From Prevotellaceae bacterium (lineage in GTDB: Bacteria > Bacteroidota > Bacteroidia > Bacteroidales > Bacteroidaceae): a DNA stretch of 64,000 bases. Below are positions 8,931 to 17,805 of the stretch, piece by piece. Location of the stretch: positions 186,001 to 250,000 of the forward strand of contig JAHZGX010000004.1 in NCBI GenBank assembly GCA_019420585.1. The letters are read 5' to 3'. The notes below the pieces were generated by a model. The model was not told the origin of the DNA. It made no database searches and worked only from the letters and a program-made list of their open reading frames with translations. Position 1 is the first letter of the stretch. The number at the start of each line of letters is the position of its first letter. The translations under genes and the position numbers were made by a program.

Positions 8931-11900
8931 TCACTTGACCATCACCTTACGGCCATTGATGATATAGAGACCCTTCACCGGTTTCTGAACACGCACTCCG
9001 GTGAGCGTGTAGATGCCCCCAGCAGATGCACCAACATTACCGTCGCCCTGTACAGACTGTACACCGATGGCATCCTGCATGAGCACCGGATAAGCACCCT
9101 CCTCCATGGTGCATGACCAAAGATCCTTATCCCATGCCACCACAGCCTGCTGCAGTTCATGGAAATTGTAGCCATCATAATAGAGTATGCCACTCATCTT
9201 GTCATTGGCTGCCGTGCCACCAAAGTTCTGGTCTGTGTTGTTCCACACCACGATGTTCTTATATGTCGTGGCCGGAGTGGAGCCCTGCTGTCCTCCGCCA
9301 ACGATACCGCCCCAAGTGCCTGCCTCAATGGAACCTGCCGCATAGCAGTTCTCCACAGTGAGCGCGCCACGTACGCGGCCAATGAGACCACCATTGAGCG
9401 ATGCCCCACTGGTGATTGCCACATTGGCATAGCAGTTGCGCATCACTGCAGGGCCGCCCACATTACCGAAGAAACCACCGCAATAAGAAGAGGCCACCTT
9501 CAGTCTGCCTGTCACCCACACGTTCTCCACCTGACAGGTGTACATGTTTCCATCGGCATCCGAATAGTCTGCATGCCCCAGATATCCGCCAAGCACACCA
9601 CTGCCTGTAGTGGTGCAGTCCACGTCTACATCCTCAAAGCCGATGTTACGCACATTGCCACACAGCACACCAAAGAAACTATCATAGCCATAGCCGGAAG
9701 ACTTCATGTTGCGCAGCACATGTCCCTTTCCGTCCAAGTCTATCCATCTCTGCCATCCCCTGCCGTTGTAGTCATTGCCGTTTCCATTGATGGGTTCCCA
9801 TGAGGTAATGGATGCCATGTCTATGTCATTGTTCAGCACGAAGTAGGTCACTTCGCCCAGACGCATCTTGCTGCGCATCCGCATCAAATCATTCATGGTG
9901 GCCAGCACATAGGGGTCGCCTTTGGTACCCGTGTGATCCACGGCAAATCGGGACACATCATTAGTGTAAGTACCTTCATACGTAATGCCGATAGCCTTGT
10001 GCGAGGGATCCGGCACGGGTACGGCATCCTCGTTCAGCGTCTGGTACCACAAGTGGGAATTGTTGCGCTCGCCGTTGAGCAGATAACATGCCTCTCCGCT
10101 TGCCAGTTGCTCCTCCGAGATCTGGGTGCCTGCCACGGTGGCGTGCGCATTCAGGTAACAACTATTGGTAAGCGTCAAGTTTCCGGGATTGCGTGACCAC
10201 GTATGCCCGTTGGTCTCACCCACTGTCAACTTGCCCATGAAGAGACAGTTGCTTATGCTGCCCGCAGCATTGAGCCAACCCACCAAACCTCCGCAACTAT
10301 TGGTCTTCTCGCCGGAAAGGATGCCGGCATAAGCCGAACTGCTGATTGAAACCTCGGAGTTGGCACAACCAACCAGTCCACCATGGGTACCGTCGCCATC
10401 CACATTACTTATTATGTTCACCCGGCTCACCACATTCTGAATGTAAGCGTGTCCGTTACCCGTGGTACCTGCCACGCTGCCTGCAAACTTGCCTTCTGTG
10501 CTGACGGTGCCTTCCAGATACAGGTTCTTCACCATGCCGCCGAGCACCTCCACCAAGCCTGCATTCCCCTCGGGATGGTCGATGCTCAAGCCCAGTGTAT
10601 GATAGTTTCCATCCAGTGTACCTCGGAAGTCCCTGAGCACCATACCCGCAGTGACTCCGCTGATGTCAGCCTCCAGTATGCCGTTGGCAGCATGGTCTAT
10701 GTCATTGGCATATACGCTGAAGAACATCATGTTACGCAGACTGGCAATGTGTATCACACCGTTTGCATCGATTTCCGGGACAAACAGACGGATGGACTCA
10801 CTCTCCATCAAAGTCGGCCTGGCGGCTTCCTCTGTGGAATAAGTGCCATCGGCATAAGCATCATAGAGTGCCTTGGACACGTTCATCATCTCATCGTACT
10901 GCTCCGCGGTGAGGCTGTCCTTCAATATGGTTCCCGCCGACTCCAGCAATCCGGCGTTCTTGTAGAGGGAAAGATAGGCCATCCTACCCTCGTTTATCTG
11001 GTCAAAAAGTTCTGAATAACGAGCCATGCAACGTTCCTTGTCCTCCACAGAGACGGCAGCCCCGGCATCAGCAACAGCCTGTCGGAGAGCCTCCTTGAGG
11101 GCTTCCGGATAATTGGGCGCAGCCTCGGGAGTCTGCCCATCGGGCTTGTACAGGTCGAGGATGGCGTTTGCCCTGCTGGTTTGCTCGCTGAGCGAAAGCG
11201 TCAGGGCGTCCGCAGTCTGTTCCGTGGAGGCATCTCCACAATAGGTCAGACGGAAATTGCCAAAGCCCACCCAGTTGTTGATAGCCCCGTTGTCAGCCCG
11301 GCGTACACCGATGGTCAGTTGCCCGTCCTCGCCTACGTAAGCCGTCACATGGTTCACAGCCCTGCTGCTGGCAATGGCATACGCCATACCCGGCAGGCCG
11401 TGCAAGGCATAGGCTATGGGAGCCTCTTCCGATGAGGTCCCGCCATTCTCGTAGATGGGGAGGTCTATCGTTCCCGTACCGCTTATGTTGCAGTTCACGT
11501 CATCCTCAGCCTCTTCGGCACTGATGCGCGTCTCGTACACCGTGGGGAGGAAAACATTGTTCGTCCCTGCATAGAACTGCGCCGAATAAGTATTGCTGTA
11601 ACGGTCGTTGTAGTGACGATATGCCCCATTCATACTTACGAGATAATATCCCTGGCGCAAGCCTGTGAGAGTCTGGTGCATATCCACTGCCTTCTGCCAA
11701 GCTTCAGCAGATGTGTAACTCTTGTCATCCTTGGTCTGTGATGTGCTTAGGCTGGTGCCAGGTGTTCCCTCCCATCCTGTCCAGGTTGGCTGAAGACTAA
11801 GATCTGCATTGGTTATCAGATTGGTAATATCCTGCCCAACTGCATAAGAGCCGGCCAAAGCCGCACTAAATGCCTGCTCCAGGCGCTCCAGTTCGGCCTC

Positions 11901-13301
11901 TACCTGTGCCGCCGTGGCCATGTGCTTCTCTGTCACATACAGGTATCCACCCAAAGGCCATTCCGTGGTGGGCGCATCATCAGACTCCAAATAAGCCTTC
12001 ATGTCCTCAATGCCATCGCCTTCCAACTGGCCGTTATCCTCAAGATACTTCCCCATCTCGGCACAGCGTGCCATGTAGCGGATATAAACTGCCGCGCTGG
12101 TCTCAACCTCCTTACGGTCGGCTTGCATCTGGGTATATGCCTCGCAGAACGCCGCCACGTCAGCACATGCTGCCAATGCCTCGGCCTTTGTCAGATAAGC
12201 ATCAAGCAGCCCCTGCTCCGCCACGGTGCTCTCACAATAATTGTCTGTAGCCTGATACACGGCAGAAGCCAGTTCGGGAATCTCTTCGGCAGAAGAGAGG
12301 CTGCGGAAGTCATCTGCTGCCAGGCGGAATACAATCCCGTGTTCCTTGCTGAGCGTCGGGCGGTCATCGTGACCCACAGTCTGTCGCCATACAGGATTCT
12401 CCACCACGCCACCGTTGAGCAGAAAGGTGAGTTCCCCACTTGCAAGTTGCCCCTCAGCAATGAGCGTGCCCTGGGTGCCACTTACCGCATAGCAGTTGCC
12501 AAAACGCTCCGTGCCGCCACGGTACAGGTAATTTTCGCCCGTCACACCTTCAACCTCGGCGCATGCCCACAGATTGAACAGTTTGGCCACTCCGCCAACC
12601 CATCCGCTCATGGCCGCCGACTCTGAACCTCCACTCACCTTGCCCGTGACATAACTGTCGCTGAGCAGTATGGCGCAGCCACCCTGATTGCAGCCAAGTA
12701 TGCCTCCCGCGTTTACCGATGTGGCGGTCACGGTACCCTCCATGCCTATGCACTCGATGTTGACAGAGCCAACACCCACGCTGCTTCCTATCACTCCACA
12801 ATAAGAGGTACCGGAAATGGAGCACGAGGAATCAAGGATAAAATTTTTCACATAGGCTCCGCCCGAGACGAAGCCGAACAGTCCCACATGGTTCTCTCCC
12901 CGGATGTCCAGATTGCTGATGACATGTCCTTGCCCGTCGAAGGTTCCCCGGAAAGGCAACTCCTCGTTGATACCGATGGGAGTCATAGTGATGCCAGACA
13001 TGTTGATGTCTGCCGTCAGACGTGCCGAGGCATTGGGAGTCTGTGCCACTATGGCCTTTGACCACCAAAGCAAGTCATGCCCATCGGCCAGATTGTAATA
13101 ACCATCGGTACCCGGCTTCACATAGTCAGCCTGCGGCTGACCGCACAAGGTACAGATGCCATGGGAATAAGTGTGCTCACACTCCGTGTCTTCCGCAGTC
13201 TGCACAGACTCTGCCACGGCAGCCAATGTAGTTGCCGGCAGGGAGATTCCCGCCAGGAAGAACATGGCCAAAAAGGTCACTGCTGGTTTAGTGTACTTCA
13301 T
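8931..13301 (-). CDS. giant GLUG-repeat surface protein with T9SS sorting tail
   Basis: The 1456-residue protein starts with a signal peptide (KPAVTFLAMFFLAGISLPATTLAA) and a small CxH...CxxC motif (CEHTYSHGICTLCG, about residues 40-53). Two stretches of GLUG-type repeats follow (about 100-290 and 860-1400), recognisable as GGLVG/GGLIG/GLFG segments alternating with short NCY/VKN strands and DGQGHVISNL-like openings; these build beta-solenoids in surface adhesins. The middle (about 330-820) is helix-rich and then a carbohydrate-binding-like sandwich. The last 30 residues (GGIYTLTGVRVQKP...INGRKVMVK) are a type IX sorting tail, so export by the Por system and surface anchoring are likely. An adhesin or glycan-binding role is inference. 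The gene stands alone between convergent and divergent neighbours. Confidence 0.88.
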   Translation of the reverse strand: MKYTKPAVTFLAMFFLAGISLPATTLAAVAESVQTAEDTECEHTYSHGICTLCGQPQADYVKPGTDGYYNLADGHDLLWWSKAIVAQTPNASARLTADINMSGITMTPIGINEELPFRGTFDGQGHVISNLDIRGENHVGLFGFVSGGAYVKNFILDSSCSISGTSYCGVIGSSVGVGSVNIECIGMEGTVTATSVNAGGILGCNQGGCAILLSDSYVTGKVSGGSESAAMSGWVGGVAKLFNLWACAEVEGVTGENYLYRGGTERFGNCYAVSGTQGTLIAEGQLASGELTFLLNGGVVENPVWRQTVGHDDRPTLSKEHGIVFRLAADDFRSLSSAEEIPELASAVYQATDNYCESTVAEQGLLDAYLTKAEALAACADVAAFCEAYTQMQADRKEVETSAAVYIRYMARCAEMGKYLEDNGQLEGDGIEDMKAYLESDDAPTTEWPLGGYLYVTEKHMATAAQVEAELERLEQAFSAALAGSYAVGQDITNLITNADLSLQPTWTGWEGTPGTSLSTSQTKDDKSYTSAEAWQKAVDMHQTLTGLRQGYYLVSMNGAYRHYNDRYSNTYSAQFYAGTNNVFLPTVYETRISAEEAEDDVNCNISGTGTIDLPIYENGGTSSEEAPIAYALHGLPGMAYAIASSRAVNHVTAYVGEDGQLTIGVRRADNGAINNWVGFGNFRLTYCGDASTEQTADALTLSLSEQTSRANAILDLYKPDGQTPEAAPNYPEALKEALRQAVADAGAAVSVEDKERCMARYSELFDQINEGRMAYLSLYKNAGLLESAGTILKDSLTAEQYDEMMNVSKALYDAYADGTYSTEEAARPTLMESESIRLFVPEIDANGVIHIASLRNMMFFSVYANDIDHAANGILEADISGVTAGMVLRDFRGTLDGNYHTLGLSIDHPEGNAGLVEVLGGMVKNLYLEGTVSTEGKFAGSVAGTTGNGHAYIQNVVSRVNIISNVDGDGTHGGLVGCANSEVSISSSAYAGILSGEKTNSCGGLVGWLNAAGSISNCLFMGKLTVGETNGHTWSRNPGNLTLTNSCYLNAHATVAGTQISEEQLASGEACYLLNGERNNSHLWYQTLNEDAVPVPDPSHKAIGITYEGTYTNDVSRFAVDHTGTKGDPYVLATMNDLMRMRSKMRLGEVTYFVLNNDIDMASITSWEPINGNGNDYNGRGWQRWIDLDGKGHVLRNMKSSGYGYDSFFGVLCGNVRNIGFEDVDVDCTTTGSGVLGGYLGHADYSDADGNMYTCQVENVWVTGRLKVASSYCGGFFGNVGGPAVMRNCYANVAITSGASLNGGLIGRVRGALTVENCYAAGSIEAGTWGGIVGGGQQGSTPATTYKNIVVWNNTDQNFGGTAANDKMSGILYYDGYNFHELQQAVVAWDKDLWSCTMEEGAYPVLMQDAIGVQSVQGDGNVGASAGGIYTLTGVRVQKPVKGLYIINGRKVMVK

Positions 13302-13438
13302 ACCATTCGTTTTAGTGTAGTTAACAAAAAGGTTATCATGCGTTTCCGCAGTATAAAGTTACGGACATTTGTGCATAACAACGGCATGAAATACTATCTT
13401 TTGCTCAATAAAGGATGAGGGTGACAGGTGTACATGAC

Positions 13439-13487
13439 ACTTGCGGCACTGCAGCGGGGGGAGCCCCCATGCCACAGTGCCGCAAGT
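13439..13487 (-). terminator. hairpin downstream of the Endonuclease_NS lipoprotein gene
   Basis: ACTTGCGGCACTG (13439-13451) and CAGTGCCGCAAGT (13475-13487) form a perfect 13-bp stem 40 bases beyond the stop of the minus-strand nuclease gene. A terminator is likely, though no long T-run follows. Confidence 0.55.
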
Positions 13488-13526
13488 ACCGGAAAATGCC
13501 GGGGCAGAGAAATCGGGTGCAGACCC

Positions 13527-14474
13527 TTACCTCAGTCCCCAGGCTCCAAGAACCAAGTTGCTCTCCACCTGGCGTTCCAGTTCATCGGGCAAGTTACAAA
13601 AGAAGTCTATGCCCGTCTTGCGCTCCAGTTCATCAATGCTGACGGCATAAGCGGCATAGTTGGCATCCTGGTTGGCTTTATGCTCCATCCAGAAAGCAAT
13701 GGCCTTGTAGCCTCCCTGCGATGCCTCGGAGTTCTTGCACAAAATAGCCATATAGAAGTACTTGGGTACAGGCAGGTTGTTCTTGCCCAGCGTATACTGC
13801 CCTTGGCCTATGGTACCACCCTTCACCACATAGAGGGTGTCGCGGAAATTATCCTTGTCATACACCTTGCGCAGCCTTTCCTCCAGGTTATACCAGATAC
13901 CTGTCTGGTTAAATCCCGCCAGTTGGGGATGCATGTTTGACAGATAGAAAGTCTGCTCGTTGGCATCCTTGCTGTTCAAGCGGTCGGCACTGCCCAGCAT
14001 GTGGCCGCGGTCATGCCCGTTGTTCTTATGGTCATCCAGCGTGGTGCGGCAGTTCTGCGGGATAAGGGGGTCTGGCTGGAAAGGATCACCTCTCCATTCC
14101 GTATTCTTCCAATCACTCCTATTCCAGTTGGCCTCATTGGAACTCCATCCCTTGTACCACTGGTAAGCCGTCCAGCGGCCGGCATGCAGCGTGCAATCAT
14201 ATTCCATGCAATAGTTCACCGTGCCCCCGCTCACGGTATGCACCACCAACAGGTCGTGTGCACCACCCTTCAAGCGAGGCACCTCCAAACGCATGGCCAC
14301 CTGCTGACAGTCGGTACCCTGCATATCCTCGGTTACGTATTCCTCCTGCATTGTGGCTATCAGTCCGGCATTGCTATTCTGATTGACCTCGCCCGACGGT
14401 GGAGCCACAGGTTCATTCTCTCCACATGATGCCAACATGAACACTGCCAGCAAAAACTTGTATTTCCTCATCAT
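13527..14474 (-). CDS. DNA/RNA non-specific endonuclease (Endonuclease_NS), lipoprotein
   Basis: The 315-residue protein has a lipoprotein signal (FLLAVFMLASC, Cys17), so it should be membrane-anchored outside the cytoplasm. The nuclease core has the Endonuclease_NS motif HDRGHM with Asp155-Arg-Gly-His158, His158 being the general base, plus NEQTFYLSNMHPQ and NQTGIWYNLEERLR carrying the metal-binding Asn region. Family members (Serratia nuclease, NucA) cut both strands of DNA and RNA without sequence preference. With endonuclease I at 5018 and the EEP enzyme at 20706 it gives three secreted nucleases near one TonB-receptor operon. The start could equally be the second Met, three bases later. 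Confidence 0.93.
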   Translation of the reverse strand: MMRKYKFLLAVFMLASCGENEPVAPPSGEVNQNSNAGLIATMQEEYVTEDMQGTDCQQVAMRLEVPRLKGGAHDLLVVHTVSGGTVNYCMEYDCTLHAGRWTAYQWYKGWSSNEANWNRSDWKNTEWRGDPFQPDPLIPQNCRTTLDDHKNNGHDRGHMLGSADRLNSKDANEQTFYLSNMHPQLAGFNQTGIWYNLEERLRKVYDKDNFRDTLYVVKGGTIGQGQYTLGKNNLPVPKYFYMAILCKNSEASQGGYKAIAFWMEHKANQDANYAAYAVSIDELERKTGIDFFCNLPDELERQVESNLVLGAWGLR

Positions 14475-14517
14475 TCTATCTTATTGTTATAGGTGCATCA
14501 AACCACACCGGTCAATG

Positions 14518-14571
14518 CAGAGCGCTACATGTGCCAACGCAGCGCTCTTCATTGGCACATGTAGCACTCTG
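14518..14571. repeat. long inverted repeat (20-bp arms, one mismatch)
   Basis: CAGAGCGCTACATGTGCCAA (14518-14537) is the reverse complement of 14552-14571 apart from one position that would form G:U in one strand. The arms extend a few bases outward and surround a 14-base loop. A TTTTT run follows on the plus strand, where no gene ends. It may be a terminator for leftward transcription, a structured RNA, or a small palindromic element. Confidence 0.75.
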
Positions 14572-14680
14572 CGTTTTTAATGCATGAAAATCAGCAGTGG
14601 AATCCAGAGAGCCGCGAAGGGGGAAAAAGAAAAGTGTGGATACACTTTCGTGCCCACACCTTTTCTGCATGTCTCTCCCT

Positions 14681-14699
14681 CACGGGCGTGATGCCCGTG
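14681..14699 (-). terminator. short GC hairpin after rpmE
   Basis: CACGGGC (14681-14687) pairs with GCCCGTG (14693-14699) eight bases past the rpmE stop on the minus strand. No T-run follows, so its role as terminator is uncertain. Confidence 0.4.
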
Positions 14700-14706
14700 C
14701 CAGAAA

Positions 14707-14961
14707 TTACTTCTTTGAACGGTTGCCGTAACGGCTCATGAATTTGTCCACGCGGCCGGCAGTGTCCACCAGTTTGCTCTTACCTGTATAGAAAGGGTGT
14801 GAGGTGCTGGAAATTTCCAACTTCACCACGGGGTAAGTTTCGCCCTCAAACTCCACTGTGTCTGTGGTCTTACAGGTTGAGCGACTGAGGAACATGTCGC
14901 CGTTGCTCATGTCCTTGAACACAACGGGACGGTAGTTTTCGGGATGCAATCCTTTTTTCAT
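14707..14961 (-). CDS. rpmE2: 50S ribosomal protein L31, type B
   Basis: The 84-residue protein from the ATG at 14961 begins MKKGLHPENYRPVVFKD and ends with the L31 signature HPFYTGKSKLVDTAGRVDKF. The zinc-binding cysteine pairs of type A L31 are absent and the length is the longer one typical of type B. It is a large-subunit ribosomal protein near the central protuberance. The in-frame Met at 14994 would add 11 residues not seen in the family. A TACCTTTG-type promoter box lies upstream at 15044-15051. Confidence 0.96.
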   Translation of the reverse strand: MKKGLHPENYRPVVFKDMSNGDMFLSRSTCKTTDTVEFEGETYPVVKLEISSTSHPFYTGKSKLVDTAGRVDKFMSRYGNRSKK

Positions 14962-15043
14962 AATGATTTTCTTTTGTGTCCCCGAGTTCCCCACCTAGTT
15001 GCAGGAAATGGATAAGGGACGTGTTAATGTGATTTTTACCGCG

Positions 15044-15051
15044 CAAAGGTA
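15044..15051 (-). promoter_or_regulatory. -7 box (TACCTTTG on the minus strand) for rpmE
   Basis: The plus strand reads CAAAGGTA, the complement of TACCTTTG. A CAAA (TTTG on the minus strand) lies 21 bases further upstream at 15073-15076, close to the usual 19-base spacing. This leaves a leader of about 75 bases before rpmE, long enough for an autoregulatory site. Confidence 0.55.
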
Positions 15052-15197
15052 CTGCTTTTTTGCACTATCAACCAAATCTTTGCAGGAGAAAGTAAATCTC
15101 GCAGTAGGAAAGTGCGCATGCGATACCCTGCATACAAGGGCATTCAGCCCGGGAAAACGCATAAAAGCAGCACACGCACCACAGTACGACTCAAAAG

Positions 15198-15233
15198 AAG
15201 AGCCACCTCCGGTTCACTCCGAAGGTGGCTCTT
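15198..15233 (-). terminator. terminator of the TonB receptor/DUF5689/OB-fold operon
   Basis: AAGAGCCACCT (15198-15208) pairs with AGGTGGCTCTT (15223-15233). On the minus strand it follows the operon's last stop by 30 bases and is followed by CTTTTG; on the plus strand it is followed by CCTTTTT. It could act in both directions. Confidence 0.75.
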
Positions 15234-15262
15234 GCCTTTTTACGCATATATCTATAGCAGAC

Positions 15263-16852
15263 TTACTTAATGCCGAAGAAGATGATGCGCTTGTCCGATG
15301 TCACGGTCAGAGTGGCATCTTCAGCCAGTTCAATCTCATACTTGTCATCATCAGTGACCGTGAGGGTGAAAGTCGGATTTCCGGTGGCTCCCTCATTGCC
15401 ATTCACCGGCACGGTCTTCACCAAAGTATCGCCATTGCTGAATGTCACATTGGCCGTGGTGATTCCTTTCCAGGCCACAGCGTAGAACGTGTGCTTGCCT
15501 GCAGGCATGTTCACGGTGAAGGTGCCCGCAGCCTTGGCTGTACCAATCTTGACAGTTTGACACCCCTCCACGCTATTGATGACGGCCTCACAGTCATATG
15601 CGTTTTCACCAAGAGTGTAAGGCAGGTCAATGGAGTAGTCTGTCTTTTCGCCCGGAGTGGGCGTATCGCCACCGGGAGTGTCCCCTCCGGCCTCCAGGAT
15701 GGTCACTGTGGCGTTCTTTATTTCAGGAACCATATTGCCTTCCTTATCAATATACTTAATAATCTGGCCAGTGATGGTCACCTTGGAACCTACCGTAAAC
15801 TCAGTCACGCCCTCTGGCAGGTTGGCCCAATAAGCCTGGAACACCTCGGCATCACCCTTTTCATCAGCCATCCAGAAGGATTGCTGGTTGCGGCTTACGG
15901 TGCCAATAATCTTGGTGATGTAGCCGGTCACGGCATAAGTCTCCTCCGAGGTAGCACCATCAGCCAAAGCCTGAGCGGCTGCAAGTGCCCGTGCACAGTC
16001 CACCTGAAGCACATCGCCTGGCTGGTCGGGGGTGTCACCACCCTGCTCCAGTATTTCCACCGTGGCATTCTTCACCTCTGCCACGACAGCCTGGGTGGTG
16101 GGGTTCACATACTTCAGCAATTTACCGGTAATTTTCACCTTACTGCCAGCAGTGAACTTCTCAACGCCCTCGGGAAGGTTAGCCCAATAAGCCTGGAGTA
16201 CCTTGCCGCCATCCTTGATGTCGGCCATCCAGAAAGACTGCTGCCCCTTGCTGACGGTTGCAAATACATCGGTGATGTAACCGGTGATGCTGTAAGTCTC
16301 AATGGAAGTGGCTCCATCAGCCAAAGCATTGCAAAGTTCAACGGCCTGAGCACAGGTAGCCTCAACCACAGATGGGTCTGGCTGGTCACCGCCACCATCT
16401 TCCAAGATCTCCACCGTGGCATTCTTCACCTCTGCCACGACAGCCTGGGTGTTGGGATTCACATATTTCAGCAGTTTGCCGGTAATCTTCACCTTACTGC
16501 CAGTGGCGAACTTCTCAACGCCTTCGGGAAGGTTGGCCCAATAAGCCTGAAGCACTTTGCCGCCATCCTTAGCATCGGCCATCCAGAAGGACTGCTGGCC
16601 ATTGCTGACGGTTGCAAACACATCGGTGATGTAACCGGTGATGCTGTAAGTCTCGGTAGAAGTGGCTCCGTCGGCCAAGGCATTGCAGAGTTCAACGGCC
16701 TGAGCACAGGTGGCCTCAACCACAGACGTGCCCGGCTGCTCGTTGCCACCACCATTGCCCCCAGGGTTGTAAGGGGCAGGTACATCATCACAACTTGCCA
16801 TGAACAGGGCACCGGCCACTGCCAAGGCCAAAGTCTTGAAAATCTTTTTCAT
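15263..16852 (-). CDS. lipoprotein with three OB-fold-like (DUF6359-type) repeats
   Basis: The 529-residue protein from the ATG at 16852 has a lipoprotein signal with Cys21 (ALFMASC). Three copies of a roughly 118-residue unit follow, at 43-160, 161-280 and 281-397. Each carries ETYxxTGYIT, QQSFWMAD, QAYWANLPEGV and GSKVxITG(K/Q), a strand pattern like OB-fold DUF6359 domains. Copies 1 and 2 are almost identical, copy 3 is diverged. The C-terminal 130 residues form another beta domain. OB folds often bind nucleic acids, and the gene ends an operon with DUF5689 and a TonB receptor, near three nucleases. A surface nucleic-acid-binding role is therefore likely but inferred. A longer in-frame start at 16894 lacks support. 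Confidence 0.85.
   Translation of the reverse strand: MKKIFKTLALAVAGALFMASCDDVPAPYNPGGNGGGNEQPGTSVVEATCAQAVELCNALADGATSTETYSITGYITDVFATVSNGQQSFWMADAKDGGKVLQAYWANLPEGVEKFATGSKVKITGKLLKYVNPNTQAVVAEVKNATVEILEDGGGDQPDPSVVEATCAQAVELCNALADGATSIETYSITGYITDVFATVSKGQQSFWMADIKDGGKVLQAYWANLPEGVEKFTAGSKVKITGKLLKYVNPTTQAVVAEVKNATVEILEQGGDTPDQPGDVLQVDCARALAAAQALADGATSEETYAVTGYITKIIGTVSRNQQSFWMADEKGDAEVFQAYWANLPEGVTEFTVGSKVTITGQIIKYIDKEGNMVPEIKNATVTILEAGGDTPGGDTPTPGEKTDYSIDLPYTLGENAYDCEAVINSVEGCQTVKIGTAKAAGTFTVNMPAGKHTFYAVAWKGITTANVTFSNGDTLVKTVPVNGNEGATGNPTFTLTVTDDDKYEIELAEDATLTVTSDKRIIFFGIK
16013..16726 (-). repeat. tandem duplication of the OB-fold-like module inside the lipoprotein gene
   Basis: The stretches 16373-16726 and 16013-16372 encode domain copies 1 and 2 and stay nearly identical at the DNA level, with only scattered substitutions. 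This points to a recent in-frame duplication or to gene conversion. Copy 3 (below 16013) is clearly older. Confidence 0.85.
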
Positions 16853-16904
16853 TGCTTGATTACTTTTAATATTAAGTGTTGTTTGTCTTCTCAAATGGAC
16901 GGGC

Positions 16905-17759
16905 TCACTGAGCCACCTCTATGTCTGCCTCGCTGCGCAGGATGAGTTCCCAATAGTTGTTGTAACGTTTCCATATGCCGGTAAGGTTCAACTTGCCCTG
17001 AGGCACCACGGCATTGGCAAAGTCGCAGTAGGTACTGGTATAGACCTCTAAATTGTGGCTCACACCCTTGAAGTAAAGCGTCACGGCATTGTTGTTGACA
17101 TTCTCCTTGCCCGCCCAAGTGAGTTGACCGTTGGCACCATCAATCTCCACTCCGGTGATGGTCATCAGACGTCCGCAATGCTGCGCAATATCCAGCGACT
17201 GGAGTTCTGCAGCCGTGTAACGAGGAATCTGGATGTCTGTCTTCTTGGTAGGCAGAATGCGGAAATGGGATGCCCACAGGGTGGAGGACATGCGGCTGAC
17301 ATAGGTTCTGCCGGATGAGTTAGTATAAGGTTGGCCTATCTGAGGCTGCTGTCCGTAGCCGCCGATATAGAGTCCCTTGGTATCAACAATGATTTCCTGT
17401 CCCACAGGCAGGTATCCGAAAAGACTATTCTCGCTGATGGCAATAATGAGCGCATCGCCATTGTCGTCCTGCACAGCAATGCTGTTGTAGAGGTTACCCT
17501 GGATGTCATTGCCTGTCACGTAACACTTGAGGCGGCCCTCCTGGATCATCTCGGTCACGGTGTAGTTGCTGGCATAAGCAGGATACATGCGCTTGAGGTC
17601 GGCAATGGTCACAAGCCCCTGGCTGGTGGTGTCTATCTCATTGTTGCCATAAGGAGGGTTCTGGTGATTGGGCGCTTCCCAGTCACCGTCCATGCAGGCT
17701 GTCGTCAGCATGCCGCCCACCAGCATACAGGCGGCAATAATTATGTTCTTGGTTTTCAT
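16905..17759 (-). CDS. DUF5689 family lipoprotein
   Basis: The 284-residue protein has a lipoprotein signal (ACMLVGGMLTTAC, Cys22). The body starts with a TIADLKRMYP-like segment, typical of DUF5689, followed by CYVTGNDIQGNLYNSIAVQDDNGDALII and a second half with LMTITGVEID and LNLTGIWKRYNNYWELILRS, which looks like two OB-fold-like strands sets. Proteins of this family commonly sit next to TonB-dependent receptors in Bacteroidota and are thought to be surface components for ligand capture. Here it lies 46 bases after the receptor gene and 52 bases before the OB-fold lipoprotein gene, in one leftward operon. Confidence 0.85.
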   Translation of the reverse strand: MKTKNIIIAACMLVGGMLTTACMDGDWEAPNHQNPPYGNNEIDTTSQGLVTIADLKRMYPAYASNYTVTEMIQEGRLKCYVTGNDIQGNLYNSIAVQDDNGDALIIAISENSLFGYLPVGQEIIVDTKGLYIGGYGQQPQIGQPYTNSSGRTYVSRMSSTLWASHFRILPTKKTDIQIPRYTAAELQSLDIAQHCGRLMTITGVEIDGANGQLTWAGKENVNNNAVTLYFKGVSHNLEVYTSTYCDFANAVVPQGKLNLTGIWKRYNNYWELILRSEADIEVAQ

Positions 17760-17805
17760 ATCTTGACTTCTCTGTGATATTTATATTAAAGTATAGGAGA
17801 AATTC

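Larger units (their letters stand above)
14475..14706. other. intergenic region with two hairpins between rpmE and the nuclease gene
   Basis: No gene is seen. It holds the long inverted repeat at 14518-14571, a short AAAGTGT/ACACTTT dyad near 14632, and a GC hairpin just after the rpmE stop. Confidence 0.6.
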
